Counted from the first letter of the stretch, positions 1 through 6,572 are shown. The stretch: DNA of 7,218 nucleotides from Candidatus Solibacter sp. (GCA_017883345.1 JADGNT010000245.1:1-7218), one strand, 5' to 3'. Notes: a model not told the origin generated them from the sequence alone. Numbers and translations are program-made.

Positions 1-77
1 TCGAGGAACTGGAGACTTTGCAGCCGGACCGGCTCTTGCGCGACCTGCGGGAGTTGCGGCTCCGGATGGTGGAATAA
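1..77 (+). CDS. C-terminal end of an unidentified protein (5' truncated by the window)
   Basis: Reading from base 3, the frame stays open for 24 codons and stops at TAA 75-77. The peptide is rich in Leu, Arg and Glu (ends LRDLRELRLRMVE) and looks like an amphipathic helix or short coiled coil. That is too little to name a family. Only 7 bases separate its stop from the ATG of the NHL-repeat gene, and the stop overlaps the purine-rich stretch that would serve as that gene's ribosome binding site, so the two could be co-transcribed. The frame choice rests on this spacing and on the plausible composition; there is no homology evidence. Confidence 0.45.
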   Translation, partial: EELETLQPDRLLRDLRELRLRMVE

Positions 78-84
78 GGGATCA

Positions 85-2790
85 ATGCGGGCTCATTCGG
101 TACTTGGTTGTCTGCTGTTCGGTGGTAGCGTCTGGGCGCAGCAGTACGTGATCTCGACGATCGCGGGCGGCGCGCCTCCGCCAACACCCGCCAGCGCGCT
201 GGCCGCTTCCATCGGAGATCCGGCGCGGCTGGCCACGGATGCGGCCGGGAACGTCTACTTCGGCAGCCTGCACTCGGTGTTCAAAGTGGATGCCGGCGGC
301 ACGCTGACCCGCATCGCGGGCAACGCGCGCGCCGGAAATTCCGGGGACGGCGGCCCGGCGGCCGCGGCGCAGTTGAACTTTCCGATGGGCATCGCGACGG
401 ATGCGGCGGGCAACGTGTTCGTGGCGGACCGGGATGCCTCGGTGGTGCGCAAGATCGCGGCCAACGGGACCATTACCACCGTGGCGGGCAGCGGAACCCC
501 GGGGTTCGCGGGCGACGGCGGCGCGGCCACCAGTGCCCAGATCAACGGCCCGTTCGGCGTGGCGGTGGATGCCGCCGGCAACCTCTACATCGCCGACACC
601 GGGAATGAAGTGGTGCGCAAGGTGTCGCCGGACGGCACCATGTCGACGGTTGCGGGGACCGGCACGCGCGGCGATCTGGGCGATGGCGGAGCGGCGCGCA
701 ACGCGTGGCTGGACGGACCCGAGGGTGTGGCCGTGGACGCGGCGGGGAACCTGTACATCGCCGACACGTTCAACGGGCGCATACGCCGTGTGGGCACGGA
801 CGGCACGATCACCACCGCGGCCGGCGTGGGCTCAACCGGCATCTACAGTGGCGACGGCGGCCCGGCGAAGAACGCCGGTATCTCGCTGCCAACGGATGTA
901 GCGGTGGACCGCGCCGGGAACCTGTACATCGCCGACTTTGGCAACAGCAAGGTCCGCGTGGTGACCAACGGCGTCATCAACACCGTGGCGGGCAGGACCA
1001 ACGGCGTTCCGCCGATCGACGGCGAAGCGGCGGTCAACGCGCGGCTGGAAGGGCCCACGGGCGTGACGGTCGATCGCAGCGGCGCCATCTACTTCGTGGA
1101 GGCCGGGATCGGGTCGGGCACGGGCCTGGCGCGGGGCGATTTCAAGGTTTGGAAGGTCTCGACGGCGGGCGTGCTCACCACGCTAGCGGGGAACGGCATC
1201 CCCAATTTTTCGAATGACGGCGCGCCGGCGACGGCCGTGCAACTCAACGGGCCGACGGGAGTGGCGGTCTCCCGGTTGGGCGTAATTTACATTTCGGACA
1301 CGCAGAATCAGCGGGTGCGCGCCATGTCGACGGGCGGCGCCACGCTGATCACGCTGGCGGGCAATGGAGTGGCGGGGTTCAACGGCGAGATCGTATTGCC
1401 GCGCACGGCGCTGCTCAACCGTCCGCTCGGGGTGGCGGCGGATGCGCTGGGCAACTGGTATGTGGCGGACACGGCCAACAGCCGGGTGCGGAAGGCGCAG
1501 CCGGGCGGCAACCTGTTCACCATCGCGGGCAATGGAAACGCGAGCTACTTCGGCGATGGCGGCGCGGCGACGAAGGGCAGCGTGAACCAGCCGGAAGGCG
1601 TGGCGGTGGACTCGCTGGGCAACGTATACATCGCGGACACCTTGGATCACGCGGTGCGTAAAGTGACGCCGGATGGTGTAATCAATACCCTGGCGGGGAC
1701 CGGCAATCCGGGCTACGCCGGCGACGGCGGGCCTGCGATTCGAGCACGCCTGAGCGAGCCGCGCGGGGTGGCGGTGGACGCGGATGGCAACGTCTACGTG
1801 GCGGACTCGGGGAACAACCAGGTGCGGCGGATCGACGCGCTGGGGACGATTACGACGGTGGATACGGGCGGCGCGCTGAGCGATCCGCGGGGCGTCGCGG
1901 TGGATGGCGCGGGGAACCTGTACATCGCCGACACCGGCAACCACCGGGTACGCCGCGTGTCGCCGGGGGCGCTGGTGACGACCATCGCGGGCAACGGGAC
2001 GTGCTGTTACTCGGGCGATGGCGGACTGGCGTTGGATGCCCAGTTGAACCAGCCGTGGGGCGTGGCGGTGGATGCCAACGGCAACGTCTACGTGGCGGAT
2101 CCGGGGAACAACGCGGTGCGCATGCTGGCGCCGGTATCGGCGGGCATCACGGTAAACGCGGTGACCAATGCGGCGAGCAATTTGGCCGGAGCGGTAGCGC
2201 CCGGGGAACTGGTGGTGCTGTACGGGACCGGACTCGGCGGGGTGCAGACGGTACTGTTCGACGGCGTGGTAGGGCCGCTGCTGTACGCGACGCCGGGACA
2301 GGTGGGAGCGGTGGCGCCCTACTCGGTGGCCGGCGGGCCGGTACAGGTGGTGGTGCAGAGCGCGGGGGCCGCGTCGGCGCCGGTGGTGGTAGCGGCGGCG
2401 GCGACCGCGCCCGGGGTTTTCACGGCGGACGGGTCGGGCCGCGGGCAGGCCGCGGCGCTGAACCAGGACGGGACGCACAACGGCTCGGTGGCGGCGGCGA
2501 ACCCGGGTTCGGTGCTGTCCCTTTATGCGACGGGCGAGGGGCAGACCTTGCCGGCGGGACTCGACGGGAAACTGGCGGCGGCGCCGCTGCCGCAGCCGGT
2601 GGCCGCGGTTACGGTGACGATGGGCGGGCGGGCCGCGGAGGTGCGCTTCGCGGGCGGGGCTCCGGGGCAGATCGCGGGGGTGATGCAGGTGAACGTAGTG
2701 GTGCCTGTCGGGTTGGCTGGTGCGGTACCCGTGGTGTTAACGGTGGGCGGGGTGGCGAGCCAGGGCGGGGTGACGGTGGCGGTAAGGTAG
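85..2790 (+). CDS. Secreted NHL-repeat beta-propeller protein with Solibacter-type C-terminal domain (TIGR03437-like)
   Basis: The protein has 901 residues. Residues 1-18 form a signal peptide: a basic start (MRAH), a hydrophobic core and a VWA|QQ signal peptidase I site. Residues 44-685 hold 12 NHL-like units of the type GVAVDAAGNLYIADTGN..VRK, usually joined by a linker with AGxGxxG...GDGGxA. NHL units form beta-propeller blades that usually bind proteins, glycans or other ligands; no catalytic motif is visible. Residues 689-901 (NAASNLAGAVAPGELVVLYG, then ATPGQVGAVAPY, then GQIAGVMQVNVVVP) match by eye the TIGR03437 domain found on many exported Solibacter proteins, whose function is unknown. 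The ATG at 85 is chosen because it begins the signal peptide; AAGGG at 76-80 lies only 4 bases upstream, so the binding site is mediocre. The mature protein contains just two cysteines, adjacent at 640-641. The export and fold calls are firm; the ligand is unknown. Confidence 0.93.
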   Translation: MRAHSVLGCLLFGGSVWAQQYVISTIAGGAPPPTPASALAASIGDPARLATDAAGNVYFGSLHSVFKVDAGGTLTRIAGNARAGNSGDGGPAAAAQLNFPMGIATDAAGNVFVADRDASVVRKIAANGTITTVAGSGTPGFAGDGGAATSAQINGPFGVAVDAAGNLYIADTGNEVVRKVSPDGTMSTVAGTGTRGDLGDGGAARNAWLDGPEGVAVDAAGNLYIADTFNGRIRRVGTDGTITTAAGVGSTGIYSGDGGPAKNAGISLPTDVAVDRAGNLYIADFGNSKVRVVTNGVINTVAGRTNGVPPIDGEAAVNARLEGPTGVTVDRSGAIYFVEAGIGSGTGLARGDFKVWKVSTAGVLTTLAGNGIPNFSNDGAPATAVQLNGPTGVAVSRLGVIYISDTQNQRVRAMSTGGATLITLAGNGVAGFNGEIVLPRTALLNRPLGVAADALGNWYVADTANSRVRKAQPGGNLFTIAGNGNASYFGDGGAATKGSVNQPEGVAVDSLGNVYIADTLDHAVRKVTPDGVINTLAGTGNPGYAGDGGPAIRARLSEPRGVAVDADGNVYVADSGNNQVRRIDALGTITTVDTGGALSDPRGVAVDGAGNLYIADTGNHRVRRVSPGALVTTIAGNGTCCYSGDGGLALDAQLNQPWGVAVDANGNVYVADPGNNAVRMLAPVSAGITVNAVTNAASNLAGAVAPGELVVLYGTGLGGVQTVLFDGVVGPLLYATPGQVGAVAPYSVAGGPVQVVVQSAGAASAPVVVAAAATAPGVFTADGSGRGQAAALNQDGTHNGSVAAANPGSVLSLYATGEGQTLPAGLDGKLAAAPLPQPVAAVTVTMGGRAAEVRFAGGAPGQIAGVMQVNVVVPVGLAGAVPVVLTVGGVASQGGVTVAVR
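214..2139 (+). repeat. Array of 12 NHL-type coding repeats
   Basis: Taking the conserved Pro before GVAVD as the marker, the units begin at residues 46, 100, 156, 212, 269, 324, 390, 447, 503, 559, 601 and 657. The period is therefore 54-57 residues (about 168 bases) in nine of eleven steps. There are two exceptions. The step from unit 6 to 7 is 66 residues, because a Gly-rich insertion (GIGSGTGLARGDF) sits inside the blade. The step from unit 10 to 11 is 42 residues, because the GDGG linker is missing. Units 1 and 6 are the most degenerate. Some copies remain identical over 20-26 bases in DNA, for example 742-767 and 1909-1934, which suggests duplication or gene conversion. Twelve units could make two six-bladed propellers; that is an inference. 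Confidence 0.88.
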
Positions 2791-2805
2791 GGGGCGCGCC
2801 GGGTT

Positions 2806-2833
2806 GACAGGCCACAAAAGGCGATGGCCTGTC
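2806..2833. terminator. Perfect 9-bp hairpin downstream of the NHL gene (possible terminator or REP-like element)
   Basis: gacaggcca (2806-2814) and tggcctgtc (2825-2833) are perfect inverted repeats around a 10-base loop. The stem can grow by two G-C pairs across a TT bulge. It begins 15 bases after the stop of the NHL gene and lies between convergent genes, where a terminator is expected. No T-tract follows on the plus strand, so it is not a classic intrinsic terminator; it may instead be an RNA-stabilising or REP-like palindrome. Confidence 0.5.
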
Positions 2834-2874
2834 CCACGGGAGTCCTATTCGGGGTTCGGATGTCAAAGAACGGT

Positions 2875-2916
2875 GGGGTGGCGAGCCAGGGCGGAGTGAC
2901 GGTGGCGGTGCGGTAG
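2875..2916 (+). repeat. Second copy of the 3' tail of the NHL gene (remnant)
   Basis: These 42 bases match 2749-2790, the last 13 sense codons plus stop of the NHL gene, at 39 of 42 positions. All three differences are synonymous (ggg/gga Gly, gta/gtg Val, agg/cgg Arg), so both copies encode GVASQGGVTVAVR followed by TAG. The copies are 126 bases apart, exactly 42 codons, and there is no stop between the TAG at 2788 and the TAG at 2914. No start codon with a good binding site precedes copy 2, so it is best called a leftover 3' end from a TIGR03437-type gene, or from a duplication, and not a gene. Confidence 0.8.
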
Positions 2917-2977
2917 CATCCGTGGAGCGACCGGACCCAGAGGGTACCCCGGTTGCATCGCCGGCGTCCTTCGAAGA

Positions 2978-2999
2978 ATGCCGGTACGATTACCGGCAT
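2978..2999 (-). terminator. Perfect 9-bp hairpin downstream of the hydrolase gene (likely terminator)
   Basis: atgccggta (2978-2986) and taccggcat (2991-2999) form a perfect 9-bp stem with a 4-base loop. Read on the minus strand, the stem starts 19 bases after the stop codon of the hydrolase gene and is followed by TCTTC, a weak pyrimidine run. A smaller stem, agcct/aggct with loop gaa (3003-3015), lies between it and the stop. Position and symmetry support a terminator role for the minus-strand transcript; the lack of a real U-tract keeps confidence moderate. Confidence 0.55.
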
Positions 3000-3018
3000 G
3001 GCAGCCTGAAAGGCTACG

Positions 3019-5775
3019 CTACCGTGCCCTGCGGCCGGCGGGCGTGGCGGCGAGCGGGTGCGATTCGCCGGTGATTACATACGGGGTTTGCTCGAAGCGG
3101 TTGCCCGCGGTGGCCAGTTTCACGGTGCGGAGCGCGTCGTTGCCGGCCAGGACCAGGACCATGTGCGACGGATCTTGCGGGTTTTTGGCGGCATAAGCGA
3201 TCGCTTCGCGCTCGCTGGCGTGGGTCTGGTTTTCTATCTTAAAGACACCGGCCTGGTAATCCAGGCCGATCCGCTTTGCCCAGGCGGCCAAGGCTGTGTT
3301 GGCTTCGGGACGGCCCACGAAGACGACGTCCTTGTGCGCCAGTAACTCGTCGTTGACTTCGAAATCCTTGTAGATGGGCACCTGACTTTCGAATTGGTTG
3401 AGATACTGCGCCTGAAGCTGCTCGGCGGCGTAGCGGTTGGCGCCGGCCTCGCGCTGGGTGCCGTACACCAGGACGGCGGTACCGAGGCGGCGGCCGATGT
3501 CGCTTACCGTGTAGGCGGGGCCATCGGCCGGCTCGGTGAACTCAAAGGGGACTCCGGCTTTGTCGAGGAAGCTCTGCGCGCTTACGGTCTTCGTAGTGTT
3601 ATCGGCGAACCAGGCGGCGAGCAGAGTCAGGAACTGGTCGTCGCCTAACTTGCGGCGCAGCGAATCGAGGAAGAAGACGCCCTTGCTCTCTTCGATGCGG
3701 AAACGGTTCACCGCATTATCGGGGGCGAGTTTCAGACCGCGGTACTGAATGCGGCGGGCTTCGAGAGCTTTCTCCAGGTCGTCGGATTGCATTAGGTCGT
3801 GGTAGGCGGTGGTCCCGGCGGCGAACCAGGTATCGGAATCGGCGGCGGGGACGATCCAGCCCTTCCACAGACGGTCGCGGAAATTATTGGCGGCGGGGCG
3901 CGCGGGACGCGGCGCGGTGGCGGCGGCTTGTCCGGACTCGGGCGGCTTGGGATTGAGGCGCGCCTGCTCGATCCCGGCCAGTTGGTTCGGGGGCGCGGTG
4001 GTGAACAGGGCATAGCCGCTGGGATAGAGGCCGTCGTTCTTTTCATAACCGCCGCGCGCCACCCATTCGCGCTGGTTGGGTTTGCCGATGGCGGCCCAGA
4101 CCATCATGTGGTTGGCCATTTCGGCGGTAATTACTTTGGCGTCCATGGTGCTGGCGCTGACCAGCGGGGCGGTGCGGAAGGCGAGATAGGCGAACTGCTC
4201 GTCGATCTGGCCGCGGTACTTACGGTAAAGACTCTGCCAGGCGAGATCGCGCGGCTGCGGGACATAGGGAATGTATTCGGGCCGGCCTTGCGGGTCGGGA
4301 AGATACTCGGTGCGGATGGAGAGATCCTTGGCGTTGTTATTGCCCCAGTAGAAGCCGGGGGTATCGCCAAACCACTCGTTCTTTCCACTGCGCCACAACT
4401 TAGTATGCGTAGTGCCGAGCTCGTACATGGCGATCTCATTGGTCTTGGCGTCGCCCATCAGCCACTCATTGGTGTAGAGACCGTTGTTACGCGTGCCGAG
4501 TTGCTGGACCACTTGATCGATGGAGCCGCCGTACTGGATGGCCATGCGGGCGCGGAAGGCGACGGGGGTGCCCTGGGGGTTGAAGGGCGTTTGGCGGATG
4601 GTGGTTTCGGTGAGGACGATTCCGGCGTCATTCTGGTACCAATCCGTGCCGCTCTCGATGCCGCCGGGGTAACTCTGCATGAGCACGCGGTGTCCGTTCT
4701 CGGGCTTGACGTCGAGCCAGATATTAGTTTGTTCGGCGAGAGTAAGTGGCCACCAGGTGACGTGACCGATCACCATCTTGCCATCGCGTGTGGCGGGGCC
4801 GGTGGCGGCAAAAGCGCTGCAACGATCGAGCACGGAATCGCGTTTCTTATCGTAGTAAGTGGGTGGAGAGAACTTAAGAGTCTCCAGGCCGGTGGGGGTG
4901 ACGGCCATGGCGCTGCGCAGTTCGTTAAGTTCGACGGTGATGTTAGAGACCACGATATCGACGACGTCGAGGCGGCGGCCCTGCCACTTAGTACCGGCGT
5001 CGCTCGCGCCATCGGCGATGCCGCGCATTTCCTCGAGGATTTCGCGATCGAAGCCGCGCAGAAAGAGCGCGCTGGCCTGGGTGCGGAGGGCGCCCCATCC
5101 GGCGGCATTAGTGCCGAGATCGGCGGCGCAGCGTTCGAGGTACTCGGGAATCTCGCGCGCCATGAGATAGCCGTGCTGGTAGCCGCGCTCGTAGGGTTTG
5201 CCTTCGATGTGGAGGTAGATCCATCCGGCGGAGGGGTAGCGGTAGGCGGGTCCGAAGGTCTTGACGGCTTCGCGGGCGGGCCAGGCATCGGTGGTGGAGG
5301 CTTCGTCGAGCGAGACGCCTTCGAACCAGGCCTTGCCCTGGAACGCGCCGCCGTTGGCGACGGCGAGGAGGATGGCATCCTGCGCGCGGGTGGCGGTGAA
5401 CCGGAGTGAGAGGCGGGTCCAGGGGCGCGTGCCGGCGAGAGATTCGGAGTGGACGTCGAAGGGCATGGACGCCATGGAGAGGGCTGCGCCGGTGGCGATG
5501 GGGGAGCGATCGGTGTCGCGGACGGTGAGGTTATCGGTGCGCACCCAGGCGGAGAGTTCGTAGCGCTTGCCGATGGTGAGAGAGACGGGGGCGGAGCGGA
5601 CGAGGGCGTCGGGATACTGGCCGCCGGGTTCGACGCGGAGGGACTTGGGCGCTGAGTGGTGGATGGCGGAATCGGCGGCGGCGGCGCCGTGGACGACGGT
5701 AAGTTGGTCGACGGATGCCTGATAGACGGCGGCGTGGGCGGCGACGGCGATCAGACAGAGGAAAAAGGTGCGCAT
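3019..5775 (-). CDS. Secreted phospholipase B-like / C45-type Ntn hydrolase with extra N- and C-terminal domains
   Basis: The protein has 918 residues. Residues 1-15 (MRTFFLCLIAVAAHA|AVYQ) are a signal peptide with an AHA cleavage site. Residues about 20-160 look like a carbohydrate-binding-type beta-sandwich (KRYELSAWVRTDN, later WTRLSLRFTA). Residues about 184-560 resemble phospholipase B-like and C45 Ntn hydrolases: EGKPYERGYQHG (191-202), DRCSAFAATG with Cys319 as the candidate nucleophile, GHVTWW (337-342), NDAGIVLTETTI (382-393) and YTNEW (434-438). Such enzymes hydrolyse amide or ester bonds after autocleavage exposes the nucleophile. After an Ala/Pro linker (616-629), residues 640-745 are helical and recall the C-terminal part of M1 peptidases, but no HExxH zinc motif is visible. 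Residues 760-885 look like a Rossmann-type alpha/beta domain (TAVLVYGTQ, DVVFVGRPE, HMVLVLAGND). The start is fixed by the signal peptide and an AGGAGG site 7 bases upstream. Substrate unknown; the family call is by eye. Confidence 0.85.
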   Translation of the reverse strand: MRTFFLCLIAVAAHAAVYQASVDQLTVVHGAAAADSAIHHSAPKSLRVEPGGQYPDALVRSAPVSLTIGKRYELSAWVRTDNLTVRDTDRSPIATGAALSMASMPFDVHSESLAGTRPWTRLSLRFTATRAQDAILLAVANGGAFQGKAWFEGVSLDEASTTDAWPAREAVKTFGPAYRYPSAGWIYLHIEGKPYERGYQHGYLMAREIPEYLERCAADLGTNAAGWGALRTQASALFLRGFDREILEEMRGIADGASDAGTKWQGRRLDVVDIVVSNITVELNELRSAMAVTPTGLETLKFSPPTYYDKKRDSVLDRCSAFAATGPATRDGKMVIGHVTWWPLTLAEQTNIWLDVKPENGHRVLMQSYPGGIESGTDWYQNDAGIVLTETTIRQTPFNPQGTPVAFRARMAIQYGGSIDQVVQQLGTRNNGLYTNEWLMGDAKTNEIAMYELGTTHTKLWRSGKNEWFGDTPGFYWGNNNAKDLSIRTEYLPDPQGRPEYIPYVPQPRDLAWQSLYRKYRGQIDEQFAYLAFRTAPLVSASTMDAKVITAEMANHMMVWAAIGKPNQREWVARGGYEKNDGLYPSGYALFTTAPPNQLAGIEQARLNPKPPESGQAAATAPRPARPAANNFRDRLWKGWIVPAADSDTWFAAGTTAYHDLMQSDDLEKALEARRIQYRGLKLAPDNAVNRFRIEESKGVFFLDSLRRKLGDDQFLTLLAAWFADNTTKTVSAQSFLDKAGVPFEFTEPADGPAYTVSDIGRRLGTAVLVYGTQREAGANRYAAEQLQAQYLNQFESQVPIYKDFEVNDELLAHKDVVFVGRPEANTALAAWAKRIGLDYQAGVFKIENQTHASEREAIAYAAKNPQDPSHMVLVLAGNDALRTVKLATAGNRFEQTPYVITGESHPLAATPAGRRAR

Positions 5776-5782
5776 GGAGGGC

Positions 5783-5788
5783 CCTCCT
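5783..5788 (-). promoter_or_regulatory. Strong Shine-Dalgarno site of the hydrolase gene
   Basis: On the minus strand this reads AGGAGG, 7 bases before the ATG at 5775-5773. It decides the start codon: the same frame stays open for another 131 codons upstream (to 6168), but that stretch has no signal peptide and is made of low-complexity, repeat-derived residues. No convincing -35/-10 pair was found just upstream; an AT-rich patch at about 5791-5805 is the only hint. Confidence 0.85.
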
Positions 5789-5841
5789 GGAAATTTAGGA
5801 TAACAGAGTGGTGTGGGGGAGTGGGGGGCCGCAACGCATCC

Positions 5842-5854
5842 AAAATGGGTTCGT
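5842..5854 (+). repeat. Intergenic repeat, copy 1 (short form)
   Basis: The sequence aaaatgggttcgt shares its core with the two longer copies at 5931-5949 and 6066-6086, then diverges (ggcggc in place of ttggta). It lies about 89 bases from copy 2. Confidence 0.55.
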
Positions 5855-5930
5855 GGCGGCCGCATGCGGATTCCAAAAAGCCGGCGTATGTTGCTGAAAC
5901 TAAGAGAGGCCATACCGAGCCGGACCGGGT

Positions 5931-5949
5931 GAAATGGGTTCGTTTGGTA
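5931..5949 (+). repeat. Intergenic repeat, copy 2
   Basis: The 18-base string aaatgggttcgtttggta (5932-5949) is identical to 6068-6085, 136 bases further on. In minus-strand translation the copies give TKRTHF and QTNPFHP-like peptides, which explains the odd open frames here. Both long copies are followed within 50 bases by ggggtggcggg (5963-5973 and 6115-6125), so a larger module may be repeated. Confidence 0.75.
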
Positions 5950-5960
5950 AACGGCATTCC

Positions 5961-5985
5961 GGGGGGTGGCGGGCGCGGGGACGGG
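5961..5985 (+). other. Potential G-quadruplex motif
   Basis: Four runs of at least three G (5961-5966, 5971-5973, 5977-5980, 5983-5985) are separated by loops of 4, 3 and 2 bases. This fits the usual G3+N1-7 rule. It lies about 190 bases upstream of the hydrolase start, on that gene's template strand. GC-rich DNA produces such motifs by chance, so function is uncertain. Confidence 0.4.
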
Positions 5986-6065
5986 CTCGGCCGGCGAATT
6001 CGCATGGGCGCGCAGGGGCGGTTCTTCGGAGCGGGAGCGCGGCGGAGTGGCAGGTGTAGGGAAAT

Positions 6066-6086
6066 GAAAATGGGTTCGTTTGGTAC
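6066..6086 (+). repeat. Intergenic repeat, copy 3
   Basis: It contains the same 18-base core as copy 2 (6068-6085), here with one extra A in front (gaaaatggg). After the core the two copies diverge, apart from the ggggtggcggg string that follows each. Confidence 0.75.
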
Positions 6087-6304
6087 GGAGCGGTTTGTGC
6101 GGGCTGGTTGGCTCGGGGTGGCGGGGGTGGGGGAGCGAGGTGGCGTCGATGGGGCTTTGTGCTGCCATACCTTACTTATAACTTACGAGCCGTCGGGGAT
6201 TTGGGGCGGATTGCCTGTAAGTGGCTGATGGGATGGGGGAATGGAGGAAAAATGTTTGAGTGACTGGGGTCGGGATCACTTGGAGTTTGAGGGCTGCTTC
6301 TTGA

Positions 6305-6339
6305 CGCGGAGGCGCGGAGGCGCGGAGAAACACGCGGAG
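6305..6339 (+). repeat. cgcggagg short tandem repeat cluster
   Basis: The unit cgcggagg occurs at 6305-6312 and 6313-6320, followed by cgcggag at 6321-6327 and again at 6333-6339 after a short spacer (aaaca). Related strings gcgcggag (6403-6410) and gcggaga (6414-6420) follow. Similar cgcggag-rich tracts are, from memory, common between genes in several GC-rich environmental phyla, where they are often mis-called as Arg-rich proteins. The role is unknown. Confidence 0.65.
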
Positions 6340-6557
6340 AACACCTTTAGAGGATTAGCTTCGGTCCTTGGGAACGTCGAGCAGGAAAGTCAAAACCTGA
6401 GAGCGCGGAGACAGCGGAGATCATACGGCTTCGCAGCGAGGCGCACGCCGGTGTGCAAGGCTGAGGGAGCCGGATGCCGCGAAGCGGTTGGGTTCACTGG
6501 TGCGAATGTGGTGGACATGGCGAGTGCCGTTTATGGTGCTACGTTTAACGGTCGCCG

Positions 6558-6566
6558 TGGTATACT
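6558..6566 (+). promoter_or_regulatory. Extended -10 promoter of higBA
   Basis: TGG followed by TATACT (6561-6566) matches the TGnTATAAT extended -10 form with one mismatch in the hexamer. No good -35 is seen at 16-18 bases, which fits an extended -10 promoter. The usual spacing predicts a start of transcription at about 6573, the G of the higB GTG codon. A small inverted repeat, cgtt-t-aacg (6542-6550), lies just upstream and could be part of a HigA operator; that is a guess from position. Confidence 0.6.
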
Positions 6567-6572
6567 GCCCGT

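Larger units (their letters stand above)
5776..6572. other. Repeat-rich intergenic region without a credible gene
   Basis: This stretch of about 800 bases separates the divergently oriented hydrolase and higBA genes. It holds the hydrolase ribosome binding site, three copies of a tgggttcgt-centred repeat (5842-6086), G-rich runs including a G-quadruplex-type motif, an AT-rich patch with cttac direct repeats (6171-6189) and a gtaag inverted partner at 6217, a cgcggagg repeat cluster (6305-6339, with echoes to 6420), and a small possible hairpin gcgcac/gtgtgc (6441-6456, one G-T pair). The open frames across it give Arg/Pro-rich or repeat-derived peptides with no binding sites, and no tRNA or known RNA was recognised. 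It could contain decayed DNA or unrecognised regulatory elements. Confidence 0.7.

Noticed and set aside
1183..2478. 431-codon open frame on the minus strand within the NHL gene
   Set aside because: The product is a His/Arg-rich string that mirrors the NHL repeats on the other strand, with no ribosome binding site or domain.
2001..2807. 268-codon Gly/Arg-rich frame overlapping the end of the NHL gene
   Set aside because: It is a shifted frame of the TIGR03437 domain coding sequence with low-complexity composition.
3799..5409. 536-codon open frame on the plus strand, antisense to the hydrolase
   Set aside because: It is fully inside a gene with a signal peptide, strong ribosome binding site and family motifs. 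Its product is Gly/Ala-rich with no recognisable domain; long antisense frames are expected in such GC-rich DNA.
5842..6086. Possible CRISPR array formed by the three intergenic repeats
   Set aside because: Spacings are unequal (89 and 136 bases), the first copy is truncated and no cas genes are present.
5776..6168. 131-codon N-terminal extension of the hydrolase
   Set aside because: The frame is open but Pro/Arg/Thr-rich and built from the intergenic repeats. The internal ATG at 5775 has AGGAGG at ideal spacing and begins a clear signal peptide, which would be buried by the extension.
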